Shown piece after piece: positions 1 through 14,989 of a stretch of 64,000 nucleotides of DNA (position 1 is the stretch's first letter; every line of letters starts with the position of its first letter). Origin of the DNA: Lepturacanthus savala (Eukaryota > Chordata > Actinopteri > Scombriformes > Trichiuridae); contig CM060477.1 of NCBI GenBank assembly GCA_030544235.1, positions 24,116,934 through 24,180,933 on the forward strand. Direction: 5' to 3'. The notes under the pieces were generated by a model, which saw only the letters and a list, made by a program, of their open reading frames with translations, did no database searches and had not been told where the DNA came from. Made by a program: the position numbers and the translations under genes.

Positions 1-3000
1 CACATAAAATAAAAGGTAAATAATATTTTCTGTAAAAATATTGTACTGATGTAGGCCTACATAGCATTTTGTCTTTTTGTGCTCTTCCGACCGAGAGAAT
101 GCATATGGAGCAATAAAAACTTTAAAGCACAAACCACATGAAAACAATAGCTTTTCCAGGTGAATTTCTGATCCAAAACTATCCCATTTTACATATAGTA
201 AAAGGTAAATAAGATTTTCTGTAAAAATATTGTACTGATTTAGGCCTACATAGCTTTTTGTCTTTTTGTGCTCTTCTGACCGAGAGAATGCATATGGAGC
301 AATAAAAACTTTAAAACACAAACCACATGAAAACAATAGCTTTTCCAGGTGAATTTCTGATCCAAAACTATACCATTTCACATAAAGTAAAAGGTAAATA
401 AGATTTTCTTTAAAAATATTGTATTGATTTAGGCCTACATAGGTTTTTGTCTTTTTGTGCTCTTCAGACCGAGAGAATGCATATGGAGCAATAAAAACTT
501 TAAAACACAGACCAGATGAAAACAATAGCTTTTCCAGGTGAATTTCTGATCCAAAACTATACCATTTCACATAAAGTAAAAGGTAAATAAGATTTTCTTT
601 AAAAATATTGTACTGATTTAGGCCTACATAGGTTTTTGTCTTTTTGTGCTCTTCAGACCGAGAGAATGCATATGGAGCAATAAAAACTTTAAAACACAAA
701 CCACATGAAAACAATACCTTTTCCAGGTGAATTTCTGATCCAAAACTATACCATTTCACATAAAATAAAAGGTAAATAAGATTTTCTGTAAAAATATTGT
801 ACTGATGTAGGCCTACATAGCATTTTGTCTTTTTGTGTTCTTCCGACCGAGAGAATGCATATGGAGCAATAAAAACTTTAAAACTCAAACCACATGAAAA
901 CAATAGCTTTTCCAGGTGAATTTCTGATCCAAAACTATACCATTTCACATAAAATAAAAGGTAAATAATATTTTCTGTAAAAATATTGTACTGATGTAGG
1001 CCTACATAGCATTTTGTCTTTTTGTGCTCTTCCGACCGAGAGAATGCATATGGAGCAATAAAAACTTTAAAACACAAACCTGATGAAAACAATACCTTTT
1101 CCAGGTGAATTTCTGATCCAAAACTATACCATTTCACATAAAATAAAAGGTAAATAAGATTTTCTGTAAAAATCTTGTACTGATGTAGGCCTACATAGCA
1201 TTTTGTCTTTTTGTGCTCTTCCGACCGAGAAATGCATATGGAGCAATAAAAACTTTAAAGCACAAACCACATGAAAACAATAGCTTTTCCAGGTGAATTT
1301 CTGATCCAAAACTATCCCATTTTACATATAGTAAAAGGTAAATAAGATTTTCTGTAAAAATATTGTACTGATTTAGGTCTACATAGGTTTTTGTCTTTTT
1401 GTGCTCTTCAGACCGAGATAATGCATATGGAGCAATAAAAACTTTAAAACACAGACCAGATGAAAACAATAGCTTTTCCAGGTGAATTTCTGATCCAAAA
1501 CTATACCATTTCACATAAAGTAAAAGGTAAATAAGATTTTCTTTAAAAATATTGTACTGATTTAGGCCTACATAGGTTTTTGTCTTTTTGTGCTCTTCAG
1601 ACCGAGAGAATGCATATGGAGCAATAAAAACTTTAAAACACAAACCACATGAAAACAATACCTTTTCCAGGTGAATTTCAGATCCAAAACTATACCATTT
1701 CACATAAAATAAAAGGTAAATAAGATTTTCTGTAAAAATATTGTACTGATGTAGGCCTACATAGCATTTTGTCTTTTTGTGTTCTTCCGACCGAGAGAAT
1801 GCATATGGAGCAATAAAAACTTTAAAACTCAAACCACATGAAAACAATAGTTTTCCAGGTGAATTTCTGATCCAAAACTATACCATTTCACATAAAATAA
1901 AAGGTAAATAATATTTTCTGTAAAAATATTGTACTGATGTAGGCCTACATAGCATTTTGTCTTTTTGTGCTCTTCCGACCGAGAGAATGCATATGGAGCA
2001 ATAAAAACTTTAAAACACAAACCACATGAAAACAATAGCTTTTCCAGGTGAATTTCTGATCCAAAACTATACCATTTCACATAAAGTAAAAGGTAAATAA
2101 GATTTTCTTTAAAAATATTGTACTGATTTAGGCCTACATAGGTTTTTGTCTTTTTGTTCTCTTCAGACCGAGAGAATGCATATGGAGCAATAAAAACTTT
2201 AAAACACAGACCAGATGAAAACAATAGCTTTTCCAGGTGAATTTCTGATCCAAAACTATACCATTTCACATAAAGTAAAAGGTAAATAAGATTTTCTTTA
2301 AAAATATTGTACTGATTTAGGCCTACATAGGTTTTTGTCTTTTTGTGCTCTTCAGACCGAGAGAATGCATATGGAGCAATAAAAACTTTAAAACACAAAC
2401 CACATGAAAACAATACCTTTTCCAGGTGAATTTCTGATCCAAAACTATACCATTTCACATAAAGTAAAAGGTAAATAAGATTTTCTTTAAAAATATTGTA
2501 CTGATTTAGGCCTACATAGGTTTTTGTCTTTTTGTGCTCTTCAGACCGAGAGAATGCATATGGAGCAATAAAAACTTTAAAACACAAACCACATGAAAAC
2601 AATACCTTTTCCAGGTGAATTTCAGATCCAAAACTATACCATTTCACATAAAATAAAAGGTAAATAAGATTTTCTGTAAAAATATTGTACTGATGTAGGC
2701 CTACATAGCATTTTGTCTTTTTGTGCTCTTCTGACCGAGAGAATGCATATGGAGCAATAAAAACTTTAAAACACAAACCACATGAAAACAATAGCTTTTC
2801 CAGGTGAATTTCTGATCCAAAACTATACCATTTCACATAAAGTAAAAGGTAAATAAGATTTTCTTTAAAAATATTGTACTGATTTAGGCCTACATAGGTT
2901 TTTGTCTTTTTGTGCTCTTCAGACCGAGAGAATGCATATGGAGCAATAAAAACTTTAAAACACAAACCACATGAAAACAATACCTTTTCCAGGTGAATTT

Positions 3001-5468
3001 CTGATCCAAAACTATACCATTTCACATAAAGTAAAAGGTAAATAAGATTTTCTTTAAAAATATTGTACTGATTTAGGCCTACATAGGTTTTTGTCTTTTT
3101 GTGCTCTTCAGACCGAGAGAATGCATATGGAGCAATAAAAACTTTAAAACACAAACCACATGAAAACAATACCTTTTCCAGGTGAATTTCAGATCCAAAA
3201 CTATACCATTTCACATAAAATAAAAGGTAAATAAGATTTTCTGTAAAAATATTGTACTGATGTAGGCCTACATAGCATTTTGTCTTTTTGTGCTCTTCTG
3301 ACCGAGAGAATGCATATGGAGCAATAAAAACTTTAAAACACAAACCACATGAAAACAATAGCTTTTCCAGGTGAATTTCTGATCCAAAACTATACCATTT
3401 CACATAAAGTAAAAGGTAAATAAGATTTTCTTTAAAAATATTGTACTGATTTAGGCCTACATAGGTTTTTGTCTTTTTGTGCTCTTCAGACCGAGAGAAT
3501 GCATATGGAGCAATAAAAACTTTAAAACACAGACCAGATGAAAACAATAGCTTTTCCAGGTGAATTTCTGATCCAAAACTATACCATTTCACATAAAGTA
3601 AAAGGTAAATAAGATTTTCTTTAAAAATATTGTACTGAATTAGGCCTACATAGGTTTTTGTCTTTTTGTGCTCTTCAGACCGAGAGAATGCATATGGAGC
3701 AATAAAAACTTTAAAACACAAACCACATGAAAACAATACCTTTTCCAGGTGAATTTCTGATCCAAAACTATACCATTTCACATAAAGTAAAAGTTAAATA
3801 AGATTTTCTTTAAAAATATTGTACTGATTTAGGCCTACATAGGTTTTTGTCTTTTTGTGCTCTTCAGACCGAGAGAATGCATATGGGGCAATAAAAACTT
3901 TAAAACACAAACCACATGAAAACAATACCTTTTCCAGGTGAATTTCTGATCCAAAACTATACCATTTCACATAAAGTAAAAGGTAAATAAGATTTTCTTT
4001 AAAAATATTGTACTGATTTAGGCCTACATAGGTTTTTGTCTTTTTGTGCTCTTCAGACCGAGAGAATGCATATGGAGCAATAAAAACTTTAAAACACAAA
4101 CCACATGAAAACAATACCTTTTCCAGGTGAATTTCTGATCCAAAACTATACCATTTCACATAAAATAAAAGGTAAATAAGATTTTCTGTAAAAATATTGT
4201 ACTGATGTAGGCCTACATAGCATTTTGTCTTTTTGTGTTCTTCCGACCGAGAGAATGCATATGGAGCAATAAAAACTTTAAAACTCAAACCACATGAAAA
4301 CAATAGCTTTTCCAGGTGAATTTCTGATCCGAAACTATACCATTTCACATAAAATAAAAGGTAAATAATATTTTCTGTAAAAATATTGTACTGATGTAGG
4401 CCTACATAGCATTTTGTCTTTTTGTGCTCTTCCGACCGAGAGAATACATATGGAGCAATAAAAACTTTAAAACACAAACCACATGAAAACAATACCTTTT
4501 CCAGGTGAATTTCTGATCCAAAACTATACCATTTCACATAAAATAAAAGGTAAATAAGATTTTCTGTAAAAATATTGTACTGATGTAGGCCTACATAGCA
4601 TTTTGTCTTTTTGTGCTCTTCTGACCGAGAGAATGCATATGGAGCAATAAAAACTTTAAAACACAAACCACAGGAAAACAATAGCTTTTCCAGGTGAATT
4701 TCTGATCCAAAACTATACCATTTCACATAAAGTAAAAGGTAAATAAGATTTTCTTTAAAAATATTGTACTGATTTAGGCCTACATAGGTTTTTGTCTTTT
4801 TGTGCTCTTCAGACCGAGAGAATGCATATGGAGCAATAAAAACTTTAAAACACAGACCAGATGAAAACAATAGCTTTTCCAGGTGAATTTCTGATCCAAA
4901 ACTATACCATTTCACATAAAATAAAAGGTAAATAATATTTTCTGTAAAAATATTGTACTGATGTAGGCCTACATAGCATTTTGTCTTTTTGTGCTCTTCC
5001 GACCGAGAGAATGCATATGGAGCAATAAAATCTTTAAAACACAAACCACATGAAAACAATACCTTTTCCAGGTGAATTTCTGATCCAAAACTATACCATT
5101 TCACATAAAATAAAAGGTAAATAAGATTTTCTGTAAAAATATTGTACTGATGTAGGCCTACATAGCATTTTGTCTTTTTGTGCTCTTCTGACCGAGAGAA
5201 TGCATATGGAGCAATAAAAACTTTAAAACACAAACCACAGGAAAACAATAGCTTTTCCAGGTGAATTTCTGATCCAAAACTATACCATTTCACATAAAGT
5301 AAAAGGTAAATAAGATTTTCTTTAAAAATATTGTACTGATTTAGGCCTACATATGTTTTTGTCTTTTTGTGCTCTTCAGACCGAGAGAATGCATATGGAG
5401 CAATAAAAACTTTAAAACACAAACCACATGAAAACAATACCTTTTCCAGGTGAATTTCTGATCCAAAA

Positions 5469-8400
5469 CTATACCATTTCACATAAAATAAAAGGTAAAT
5501 AAGATTTTCTATAAAAAATACTGTACTGATGTAGGCCTACATAGCATTTTGTCTTTTTGTGTTCTTCCGACCGAGAGAATGCATATGGAGCAATAAAAAC
5601 TTTAAAACACAAACCACATGAAAACAATAGCTTTTCCAGGTGAATTTCTGATCCAAAACTATACCATTTCACATAAAGTAAAAGGTAAATAAGATTTTCT
5701 TTAAAAATATTGTACTGATTTAGGCCTACATAGGTTTTTGTCTTTTTGTGCTCTTCAGACCGAGAGAATGCATATGGAGCAATAAAAACTTTAAAACACA
5801 GACCAGATGAAAACAATAGCTTTTCCAGGTGAATTTCTGATCCAAAACTATACCATTTCACATAAAGTAAAAGGTAAATAAGATTTTCTTTAAAAATATT
5901 GTACTGATTTAGGCCTACATAGGTTTTTGTCTTTTTGTGCTCTTCAGACCGAGAGAATGCATATGGAGCAATAAAAACTTTAAAACACAAACCACATGAA
6001 AACAATACCTTTTCCAGGTGAATTTCTGATCCAAAACTATACCATTTCACATAAAATAAAAGGTAAATAAGATTTTCTGTAAAAATATTGTACTGATGTA
6101 GGCCTACATAGCATTTTGTCCTTTTGTGTTCTTCCGACCGAGAGAATGCATATGGAGCAATAAAAACTTTAAAACTCAAACCACATGAAAACAATAGCTT
6201 TTCCAGGTGAATTTCTGATCCAAAACTATACCATTTCACATAAAATAAAAGGTAAATAATATTTTCTGTAAAAATATTGTACTGATGTAGGCCTACATAG
6301 CATTTTGTCTTTTTGTGCTCTTCCGACCGAGAGAATGCATATGGAGCAATAAAAACTTTAAAACTCAAACCACATGAAAACAATAGCTTTTCCAGGTGTA
6401 TTTCTGATCCAAAACTATACCATTTCACATAAAATAAAAGATAAATAAGATTTTCTGTAAAAATATTGTACTGATGTAGGCCTACATAGGTTTTTGTCTT
6501 TTTGTGCTCTTCAGACCGAGAGAATGCATATGGAGCAATAAAAACTTTAAAACACAAACCAGATGAAAACAATACCTTTTCCAGGTGAATTTCTGATCCA
6601 AAACTATACCATTTCACATAAAATAAAAGGTAAATAAGATTTTCTGTAAAAATCTTGTACTGATGTAGGCCTACATAGCATTTTGTCTTTTTGTGCTCTT
6701 CCGACCGAGAGAATGCATATGGAGCAATAAAAACTTTAAAGCACAAACCACATGAAAACAATAGCTTTTCCAGGTGAATTTCTGATCCAAAACTATACCA
6801 TTTCACATAAAGTAAAAGGTAAATAAGATTTTCTTTAAAAATATTGTACTGATTTAGGCCTACATAGCATTTTGTCTTTTTGTGCTCTTCAGACCGAGAG
6901 AATGCATATGGAGCAATAAAAACTTTAAAACACAAACCACATGAAAACAATACCTTTTCCAGGTGAATTTCTAATCCAAAACTATACCATTTCACATAAA
7001 ATAAAAGGTAAATAAGATTTTCTGTAAAAATATTGTACTGATGTAGGCCTACATAGCATTTTGTCTTTTTGTGCTCTTCCGACCGAGAGAATGCATATGG
7101 AGCAATAAAAACTTTAAAGCACAAACCACATGAAAACAATAGCTTTTCCAGGTGAATTTCTGATCCAAAACTATCCCATTTTACAAATATTAAAAGGTAA
7201 ATAAGATTTTCTGTAAAAATATTGTACTGATTTAGGCCTACATAGCTTTTTGTCTTTTTGTGCTCTTCTGACCGAGAGAATGCATATGGAGCAATAAAAA
7301 CTTTAAAACACAAACCACATGAAAACAATAGCTTTTCCAGGTGAATTTCTGATCCAAAACTATACCATTTCACATAAAGTAAAAGGTAAATAAGATTTTC
7401 TTTAAAAATATTGTACTGATTTAGGCCTACATAGGTTTTTGTCTTTTTGTGCTCTTCAGACCGAGAGAATGCATATGGAGCAATAAAAACTTTAAAACAC
7501 AGACCAGATGAAAACAATAGCTTTTCCAGGTGAATTTCTGATCCAAAACTATACCATTTCACATAAAATAAAAGGTAAATAATATTTTCTGTAAAAATAT
7601 TGTACTGATGTAGGCCTACATAGCATTTTGTCTTTTTGTGCTCTTCCGACCAAGAGAATGCATATGGAGCAATAAAAACTTTAAAACACAAACCACATGA
7701 AAACAATAGCTTTTCCAGGTGAATTTCTGATCCAAAACTATACCATTTCACGTAAAATAAAAGGTAAATAATATTTTCTGTAAAAATATTGTACTGATGT
7801 AGGCCTACATAGCATTTTGTCTTTTTGTGCTCTTCCGACCGAGAGAATGCATATGGAGCAATAAAAACTTTAAAACTCAAACCACATGAAAACAATAGCT
7901 TTTCCAGGTGAATTTCTGTTCCAAAACTATACCATTTTACATATAGTAAAAGATAAATAATATTTTCTGTAAAAATATTGTACTGATGTAGGCCTACATA
8001 GCATTTTGTCTTTTTGTGCTCTTCCGACCGAGAGAATGCATATGGAGCAATAAAAACTTTAAAACTCAAACCACATGAAAACAATAGCTTTTCCAGGTGA
8101 ATTTTTGATCCAAAACTATACCATTTCACATAAAATAAAAGGTAAATAAGATTTTCTGTAAAAATATTGTACTGATGTAGGCCTACATAGCATTTTGTCT
8201 TTTTGTGCTCTTCTGACCGAGAGAATGCATATAGAGCAATAAAAACTTTAAAACACAAACCACATGAAAACAATAGCTTTTCCAAGTGAATTTCTGATCC
8301 AAAACTATACCATTTCACATAAAGTAAAAGGTAAATAAGATTTTCTTTAAAAATATTGTACTGATTTAGGCCTACATAGGTTTTTGTCTTTTTGTGCTCT

Positions 8401-8681
8401 TCAGACCGAGAGAATGCATATGGAGCAATAAAAACTTTAAAACACAGACCAGATGAAAACAATAGCTTTTCCAGGTGAATTTCTGATCCAAAACTATACC
8501 ATTTCACATAAAGTAAAAGGTAAATAAGATTTTCTTTAAAAATATTGTACTGATTTAGGCCTACATAAGCATTTTGTCTTTTTGTGCTCTTCAGACCGAG
8601 AGAATGCATATGGAGCAATAAAAACTTTAAAGCACAAACCACATGAAAACAATAGCTTTTCCAGGTGAATTTCTGATCCAA
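5469..8681 (-). other. Longest open frame inside the satellite (17 repeats of 63 residues)
   Basis: This 1070-codon frame is the longest of a dozen similar ones (for example 1829-3781, 3794-5482, 9251-10921, 17002-19095). Each is a string of 63-residue repeats with a KWYSFG start, an EIHLE segment, an FKVFIAPYAFSRSEEHKKTK core and an aromatic/Leu-rich end (ENLIYLL). The repeat alternates a hydrophobic strand-like segment with a Lys/Glu-rich loop. I do not recognise the sequence. Frames start and stop only where a monomer carries an indel or point mutation, so ends have no biological logic. It is probably a by-product of a 3n repeat length, but the low stop frequency deserves a test. Confidence 0.3.
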
Positions 8682-11600
8682 AACTATACTATTTTACATA
8701 TAGTAAAAGGTAAATAAGATTTTCTGTAACAATATTGCACTGATTTAGGCCTACATAGCTTTTTGTCTTTTTGTGCTCTTCTGACCGAGAGAATGCATAT
8801 GGAGCAATAAAAACTTTAAAACTCAAACCACATGAAAACAATAGCTTTTCCAGGTGAATTTCTGATCCAAAACTATACCATTTCACATAAAATAAAAGGT
8901 AAATAAGATTTTCTTTAAAAATATTGTACTGATTTAGGCCTATGTAGGTTTTTGTCTTTTTGTGCTCTTCAGACCGAGAGAATGCATATGGAGCAATACA
9001 AACTTTAAAACACAAACCACATGAAAACAAGAGCTTTTCCAGGTGAATTTCTGATCCAAAACTATACCATTTCACATAAAGTAAAAGGTAAATAAGATTT
9101 TCTGTAAAAATATTGTACTGATTTAGGCCTACATAGGTTTTTGCCTTTTTGTGCTCTTCAGACCGAGAGAATGCATATGGAGCAATAAAAACTTTAAAAC
9201 ACAAACCACATGAAAACAATACCTTTTCCAGGTGAATTTCTGATCCAAAACTATACCATTTCACATAAAATAAAAGGTAAATAAGATTTTCTGTAAAAAA
9301 TATTGTACTGATGTAGGCCTACATAGCATTTTGTCTTTTTGTGCTCTTCCGACCGAGAGAATGCATATGGAGCAATAAAAACTTTAAAACTCAAACCACA
9401 TGAAAACAATAGCTTTTCCAGGTGAATTTCTGATCCAAAACTATACCATTTCACATAAAATAAAAGGTAAATAAGATTTTCTGTAAAAATATTGTACTGA
9501 TGTAGGCCTACATAGCATTTTGTCTTTTTGTGCTCTTCAGACCGAGAGAATGCACATGGAGCAATAAAAACTTTAAAACACAAACCACATGAAAACAATA
9601 GGTTTTCCAGGTGAATTTCTAATCCAAAACTATACCACTTCACATAAAATAAAAGGTAAATAAGATTTTCTGTAAAAATATTGTACTGATGTAGGCCTAC
9701 ATAGCATTTTGTCTTTTTGTGCTCTTCAGACCGAGAGAATGCATATGGAGCAATAAAAACTTTAAAACACAAACCACATGAAAACAATACCTTTTCCAGG
9801 TGAATTTCTGATCCAAAACTATACCATTTTACATATAGTAAAAGGTAAATAATATTTTCTGTAAAAATATTGTACTGATGTAGGCCTACATAGCATTTTG
9901 TCTTTTTGTGCTCTTCCGACCGAGAGAATGCATATGGAGCAATAAAAACTTTAAAACTCAAACCACATGAAAACAATAGCTTTTCCAGGTGAATTTCTGT
10001 TCCAAAACTATACCATTTCACATAAAATAAAAGGTAAATAAGATTTTCTGTAAAAATATTGTACTGATGTAGGCCTACATAGCATTTTGTCTTTTTGTGC
10101 TCTTCAGACCGAGAGAATGCACATGGAGCAATAAAAACTTTAAAACACAAACCACATGAAAACAATAGGTTTTCCAGGTGAATTTCTAATCCAAAACTAT
10201 ACCACTTCACATAAAATAAAAGGTAAATAAGATTTTCTGCAAAAATATTGTACTGATGTAGGCCTACATAGCATTTTGTCTTTTTGTGCTCTTCAGACCG
10301 AGAGAATGCATATGGAGCAATAAAAACTTTAAAACACAAACCACATGAAAACAATACCTTTTCCAGGTGAATTTCTGATCCAAAACTATACCATTTTACA
10401 TATAGTAAAAGATAAATAATATTTTCTGTAAAAATATTGTACTGATGTAGGCCTACATAGCATTTTGTCTTTTTGTGCTCTTCCGACCGAGAGAATGCAT
10501 ATGGAGCAATAAAAACTTTAAAACTCAAACCACATGAAAACAATAGCTTTTCCAGGTGAATTTTTGATCCAAAACTATACCATTTCACATAAAATAAAAG
10601 GTAAATAAGATTTTCTGTAAAAATATTGTACTGATGTAGGCCTACATAGCATTTTGTCTTTTTGTGCTCTTCTGACCGAGAGAATGCATATAGAGCAATA
10701 AAAACTTTAAAACACAAACCACATGAAAACAATAGCTTTTCCAAGTGAATTTCTGATCCAAAACTATACCATTTCACATAAAGTAAAAGGTAAATAAGAT
10801 TTTCTTTAAAAATATTGTACTGATTTAGGCCTACATAGGTTTTTGTCTTTTTGTGCTCTTCAGACCGAGAGAATGCATATGGAGCAATAAAAACTTTAAA
10901 GCACAAACCACATGAAAACAATAGCTTTTCCAGGTGAATTTCTGATCCAAAACTATACTATTTTACATATAGTAAAAGGTAAATAAGATTTTCTGTAACA
11001 ATATTGCACTGATTTAGGCCTACATAGCTTTTTGTCTTTTTGTGCTCTTCTGACCGAGAGAATGCATATGGAGCAATAAAAACTTTAAAACTCAAACCAC
11101 ATGAAAACAATAGCTTTTCCAGGTGAATTTCTGATCCAAAACTATACCATTTCACATAAAATAAAAGGTAAATAAGATTTTCTTTAAAAATATTGTACTG
11201 ATTTAGGCCTATGTAGGTTTTTGTCTTTTTGTGCTCTTCAGACCGAGAGAATGCATATGGAGCAATACAAACTTTAAAACACAAACCACATGAAAACAAG
11301 AGCTTTTCCAGGTGAATTTCTGATCCAAAACTATACCATTTCACATAAAGTAAAAGGTAAATAAGATTTTCTTTAAAAATATTGTACTGATTTAGGCCTA
11401 CATAGGTTTTTGTCTTTTTGTGCTCTTCAGACCGAGAGAATGCATATGGAGCAATAAAAACTTTAAAACACAAACCACATGAAAACAATACCTTTTCCAG
11501 GTGAATTTCTGATCCAAAACTATACCATTTCACATAAAATAAAAGGTAAATAAGATTTTCTGTAAAAATATTGTACTGATGTAGGCCTACATAGCATTTT

Positions 11601-14600
11601 GTCTTTTTGTGTTCTTCCGACCGAGAGAATGCATATGGAGCAATAAAAACTTTAAAACTCAAACCACATGAAAACAATAGCTTTTCCAGGTGAATTTCTG
11701 ATCCAAAACTATACCATTTCACATAAAATAAAAGATAAATAAGATTTTCTGTAAAAATATTGTACTGATGTAGGCCTACATAGCATTTTGTCTTTTTGTG
11801 CTCTTCCGACTGAGAGAATGCATATGGAGCAATAAAAACTTTAAAACACAAACCACATGAAAACAATAGCTTTTCCAAGTGAATTTCTGATCCAAAACTA
11901 TACCATTTCACATAAAGTAAAAGGTAAATAAGATTTTCTTTAAAAATATTGTACTGATTTAGGCCTACATAGGTTTTTGTCTTTTTGTGCTCTTCAGACC
12001 GAGAGAATGCATATGGAGCAATAAAAACTTTAAAACACAAACCACATGAAAACAATACCTTTTCCAGGTGAATTTCTGATCCAAAACTATACCATTTCAC
12101 ATAAAATAAAAGGTAAATAAGATTTTCTGTAAAAATATTGTACTGATGTAGGCCTACATAGCATTTTGTCTTTTTGTGTTCTTCCGACCGAGAGAATGCA
12201 TATGGAGCAATAAAAACTTTAAAACTCAAACCACATGAAAACAATAGCTTTTCCAGGTGAATTTCTGATCCAAAACTATACCATTTCACATAAAATAAAA
12301 GATAAATAAGATTTTCTGTAAAAATATTGTACTGATGTAGGCCTACATAGCATTTTGTCTTTTTGTGCTCTTCCGACTGAGAGAATGCATATGGAGCAAT
12401 AAAAACTTTAAAACACAAACCACATGAAAACAATAGCTTTTCCAAGTGAATTTCTGATCCAAAACTATACCATTTCACATAAAGTAAAAGGTAAATAAGA
12501 TTTTCTTTAAAAATATTGTACTGATTTAGGCCTACATAGGTTTTTGTCTTTTTGTGCTCTTCAGACCGAGAGAATGCATATGGAGCAATAAAAACTTTAA
12601 AGCACAAACCACATGAAAACAATAGCTTTTCCAGGTGAATTTCTGATCCAAAACTATACTATTTTACATATAGTAAAAGGTAAATAAGATTTTCTGTAAC
12701 AATATTGCACTGATTTAGGCCTACATAGCTTTTTGTCTTTTTGTGCTCTTCTGACCGAGAGAATGCATATGGAGCAATAAAAACTTTAAAACTCAAACCA
12801 CATGAAAACAATAGCTTTTCCAGGTGAATTTCTGATCCAAAACTATACCATTTCACATAAAATAAAAGGTAAATAAGATTTTCTTTAAAAATATTGTACT
12901 GATTTAGGCCTATGTAGGTTTTTGTCTTTTTGTGCTCTTCAGACCGAGAGAATGCATATGGAGCAATACAAACTTTAAAACACAAACCACATGAAAACAA
13001 GAGCTTTTCCAGGTGAATTTCTGATCCAAAACTATACCATTTCACATAAAGTAAAAGGTAAATAAGATTTTCTTTAAAAATATTGTACTGATTTAGGCCT
13101 ACATAGGTTTTTGTCTTTTTGTGCTCTTCAGACCGAGAGAATGCATATGGAGCAATAAAAACTTTAAAACACAAACCACATGAAAACAATACCTTTTCCA
13201 GGTGAATTTCTGATCCAAAACTATACCATTTCACATAAAATAAAAGGTAAATAAGATTTTCTGTAAAAATATTGTACTGATGTAGGCCTACATAGCATTT
13301 TGTCTTTTTGTGTTCTTCCGACCGAGAGAATGCATATGGAGCAATAAAAACTTTAAAACTCAAACCACATGAAAACAATAGCTTTTCCAGGTGAATTTCT
13401 GATCCAAAACTATACCATTTCACATAAAATAAAAGATAAATAAGATTTTCTGTAAAAATATTGTACTGATGTAGGCCTACATAGCATTTTGTCTTTTTGT
13501 GCTCTTCCGACTGAGAGAATGCATATGGAGCAATAAAAACTTTAAAGCACAAACCACATGAAAACAATAGCTTTTCCAGGTGAATTTCTGATGCAAAACT
13601 ATACCATTTTACATATAGTAAAAGGTAAATAAGATTTTCTGTAAAAATATTGTACTGATTTAGGCCTACATAGGTTTTTGCCTTTTTGTGCTCTTCAGAC
13701 CGAGAGAATGCATATGGAGCAATAAAAACTTTAAAACACAAACCACATGAAAACAATACCTTTTCCAGGTGAATTTCTGATCCAAAACTATACCATTTCA
13801 CATAAAATAAAAGGTAAATAAGATTTTCTGTAAAAAATATTGTACTGATGTAGGCCTACATAGCATTTTGTCTTTTTGTGCTCTTCCGACCGAGAGAATG
13901 CATATGGAGCAATAAAAACTTTAAAACTCAAACCACATGAAAACAATAGCTTTTCCAGGTGAATTTCTGATCCAAAACTATACCATTTCACATAAAATAA
14001 AAGGTAAATAAGATTTTCTGTAAAAATATTGTACTGATGTAGGCCTACATAGCATTTTGTCTTTTTGTGCTCTTCAGACCGAGAGAATGCACATGGAGCA
14101 ATAAAAACTTTAAAACACAAACCACATGAAAACAATAGGTTTTCCAGGTGAATTTCTAATCCAAAACTATACCACTTCACATAAAATAAAAGGTAAATAA
14201 GATTTTCTGTAAAAATATTGTACTGATGTAGGCCTACATAGCATTTTGTCTTTTTGTGCTCTTCAGACCGAGAGAATGCATATGGAGCAATAAAAACTTT
14301 AAAACACAAACCAAATGAAAACAATACCTTTTCCAGGTGAATTTCTGATCCAAAACTATACCATTTTACATATAGTAAAAGATAAATAAGATTTTCTGTA
14401 AAAATATTGTACTGATGTAGGCCTACATAGCATTTTGTCTTTTTGTGCTCTTCAGACCGAGAGAATGCATATGGAGCAATAAAAACTTTAAAACACAAAC
14501 CACATGAAAACAATATCTTTTCCAGGTGAATTTCTGATCCAAAACTATACCATTTCACATAAAATAAAAGGTAAATAAGATTTTCTGTAAAAATATTGTA

Positions 14601-14989
14601 CTGATGTAGGCCTACATAGCATTTTGTCTTTTTGTGCTCTTCAGACCGAGAGAATGCACATGGAGCAATAAAAACTTTAAAACACAAACCACATGAAAAC
14701 AATAGGTTTTCCAGGTGAATTTCTAATCCAAAACTATACCACTTCACATAAAATAAAAGGTAAATAAGATTTTCTGTAAAAATATTGTACTGATGTAGGC
14801 CTACATAGCATTTTGTCTTTTTGTGCTCTTCCGACCGAGAGAATGCATATGGAGCAATAAAAACTTTAAAACTCAAACCACATGAAAACAATAGCTTTTC
14901 CAGGTGAATTTCTGATCCAAAACTATACCATTTCACATAAAATAAAAGGTAAATAAGATTTTCTGTAAAAATATTGTACTGATGTAGGC

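Noticed and set aside
1829..3781. Very long minus-strand frames in the satellite as genuine repeat-protein genes
   Set aside because: No unique start, signal or stop; frame ends are set by random monomer indels; the 189-bp period is a multiple of three. Kept only as a hypothesis to test.
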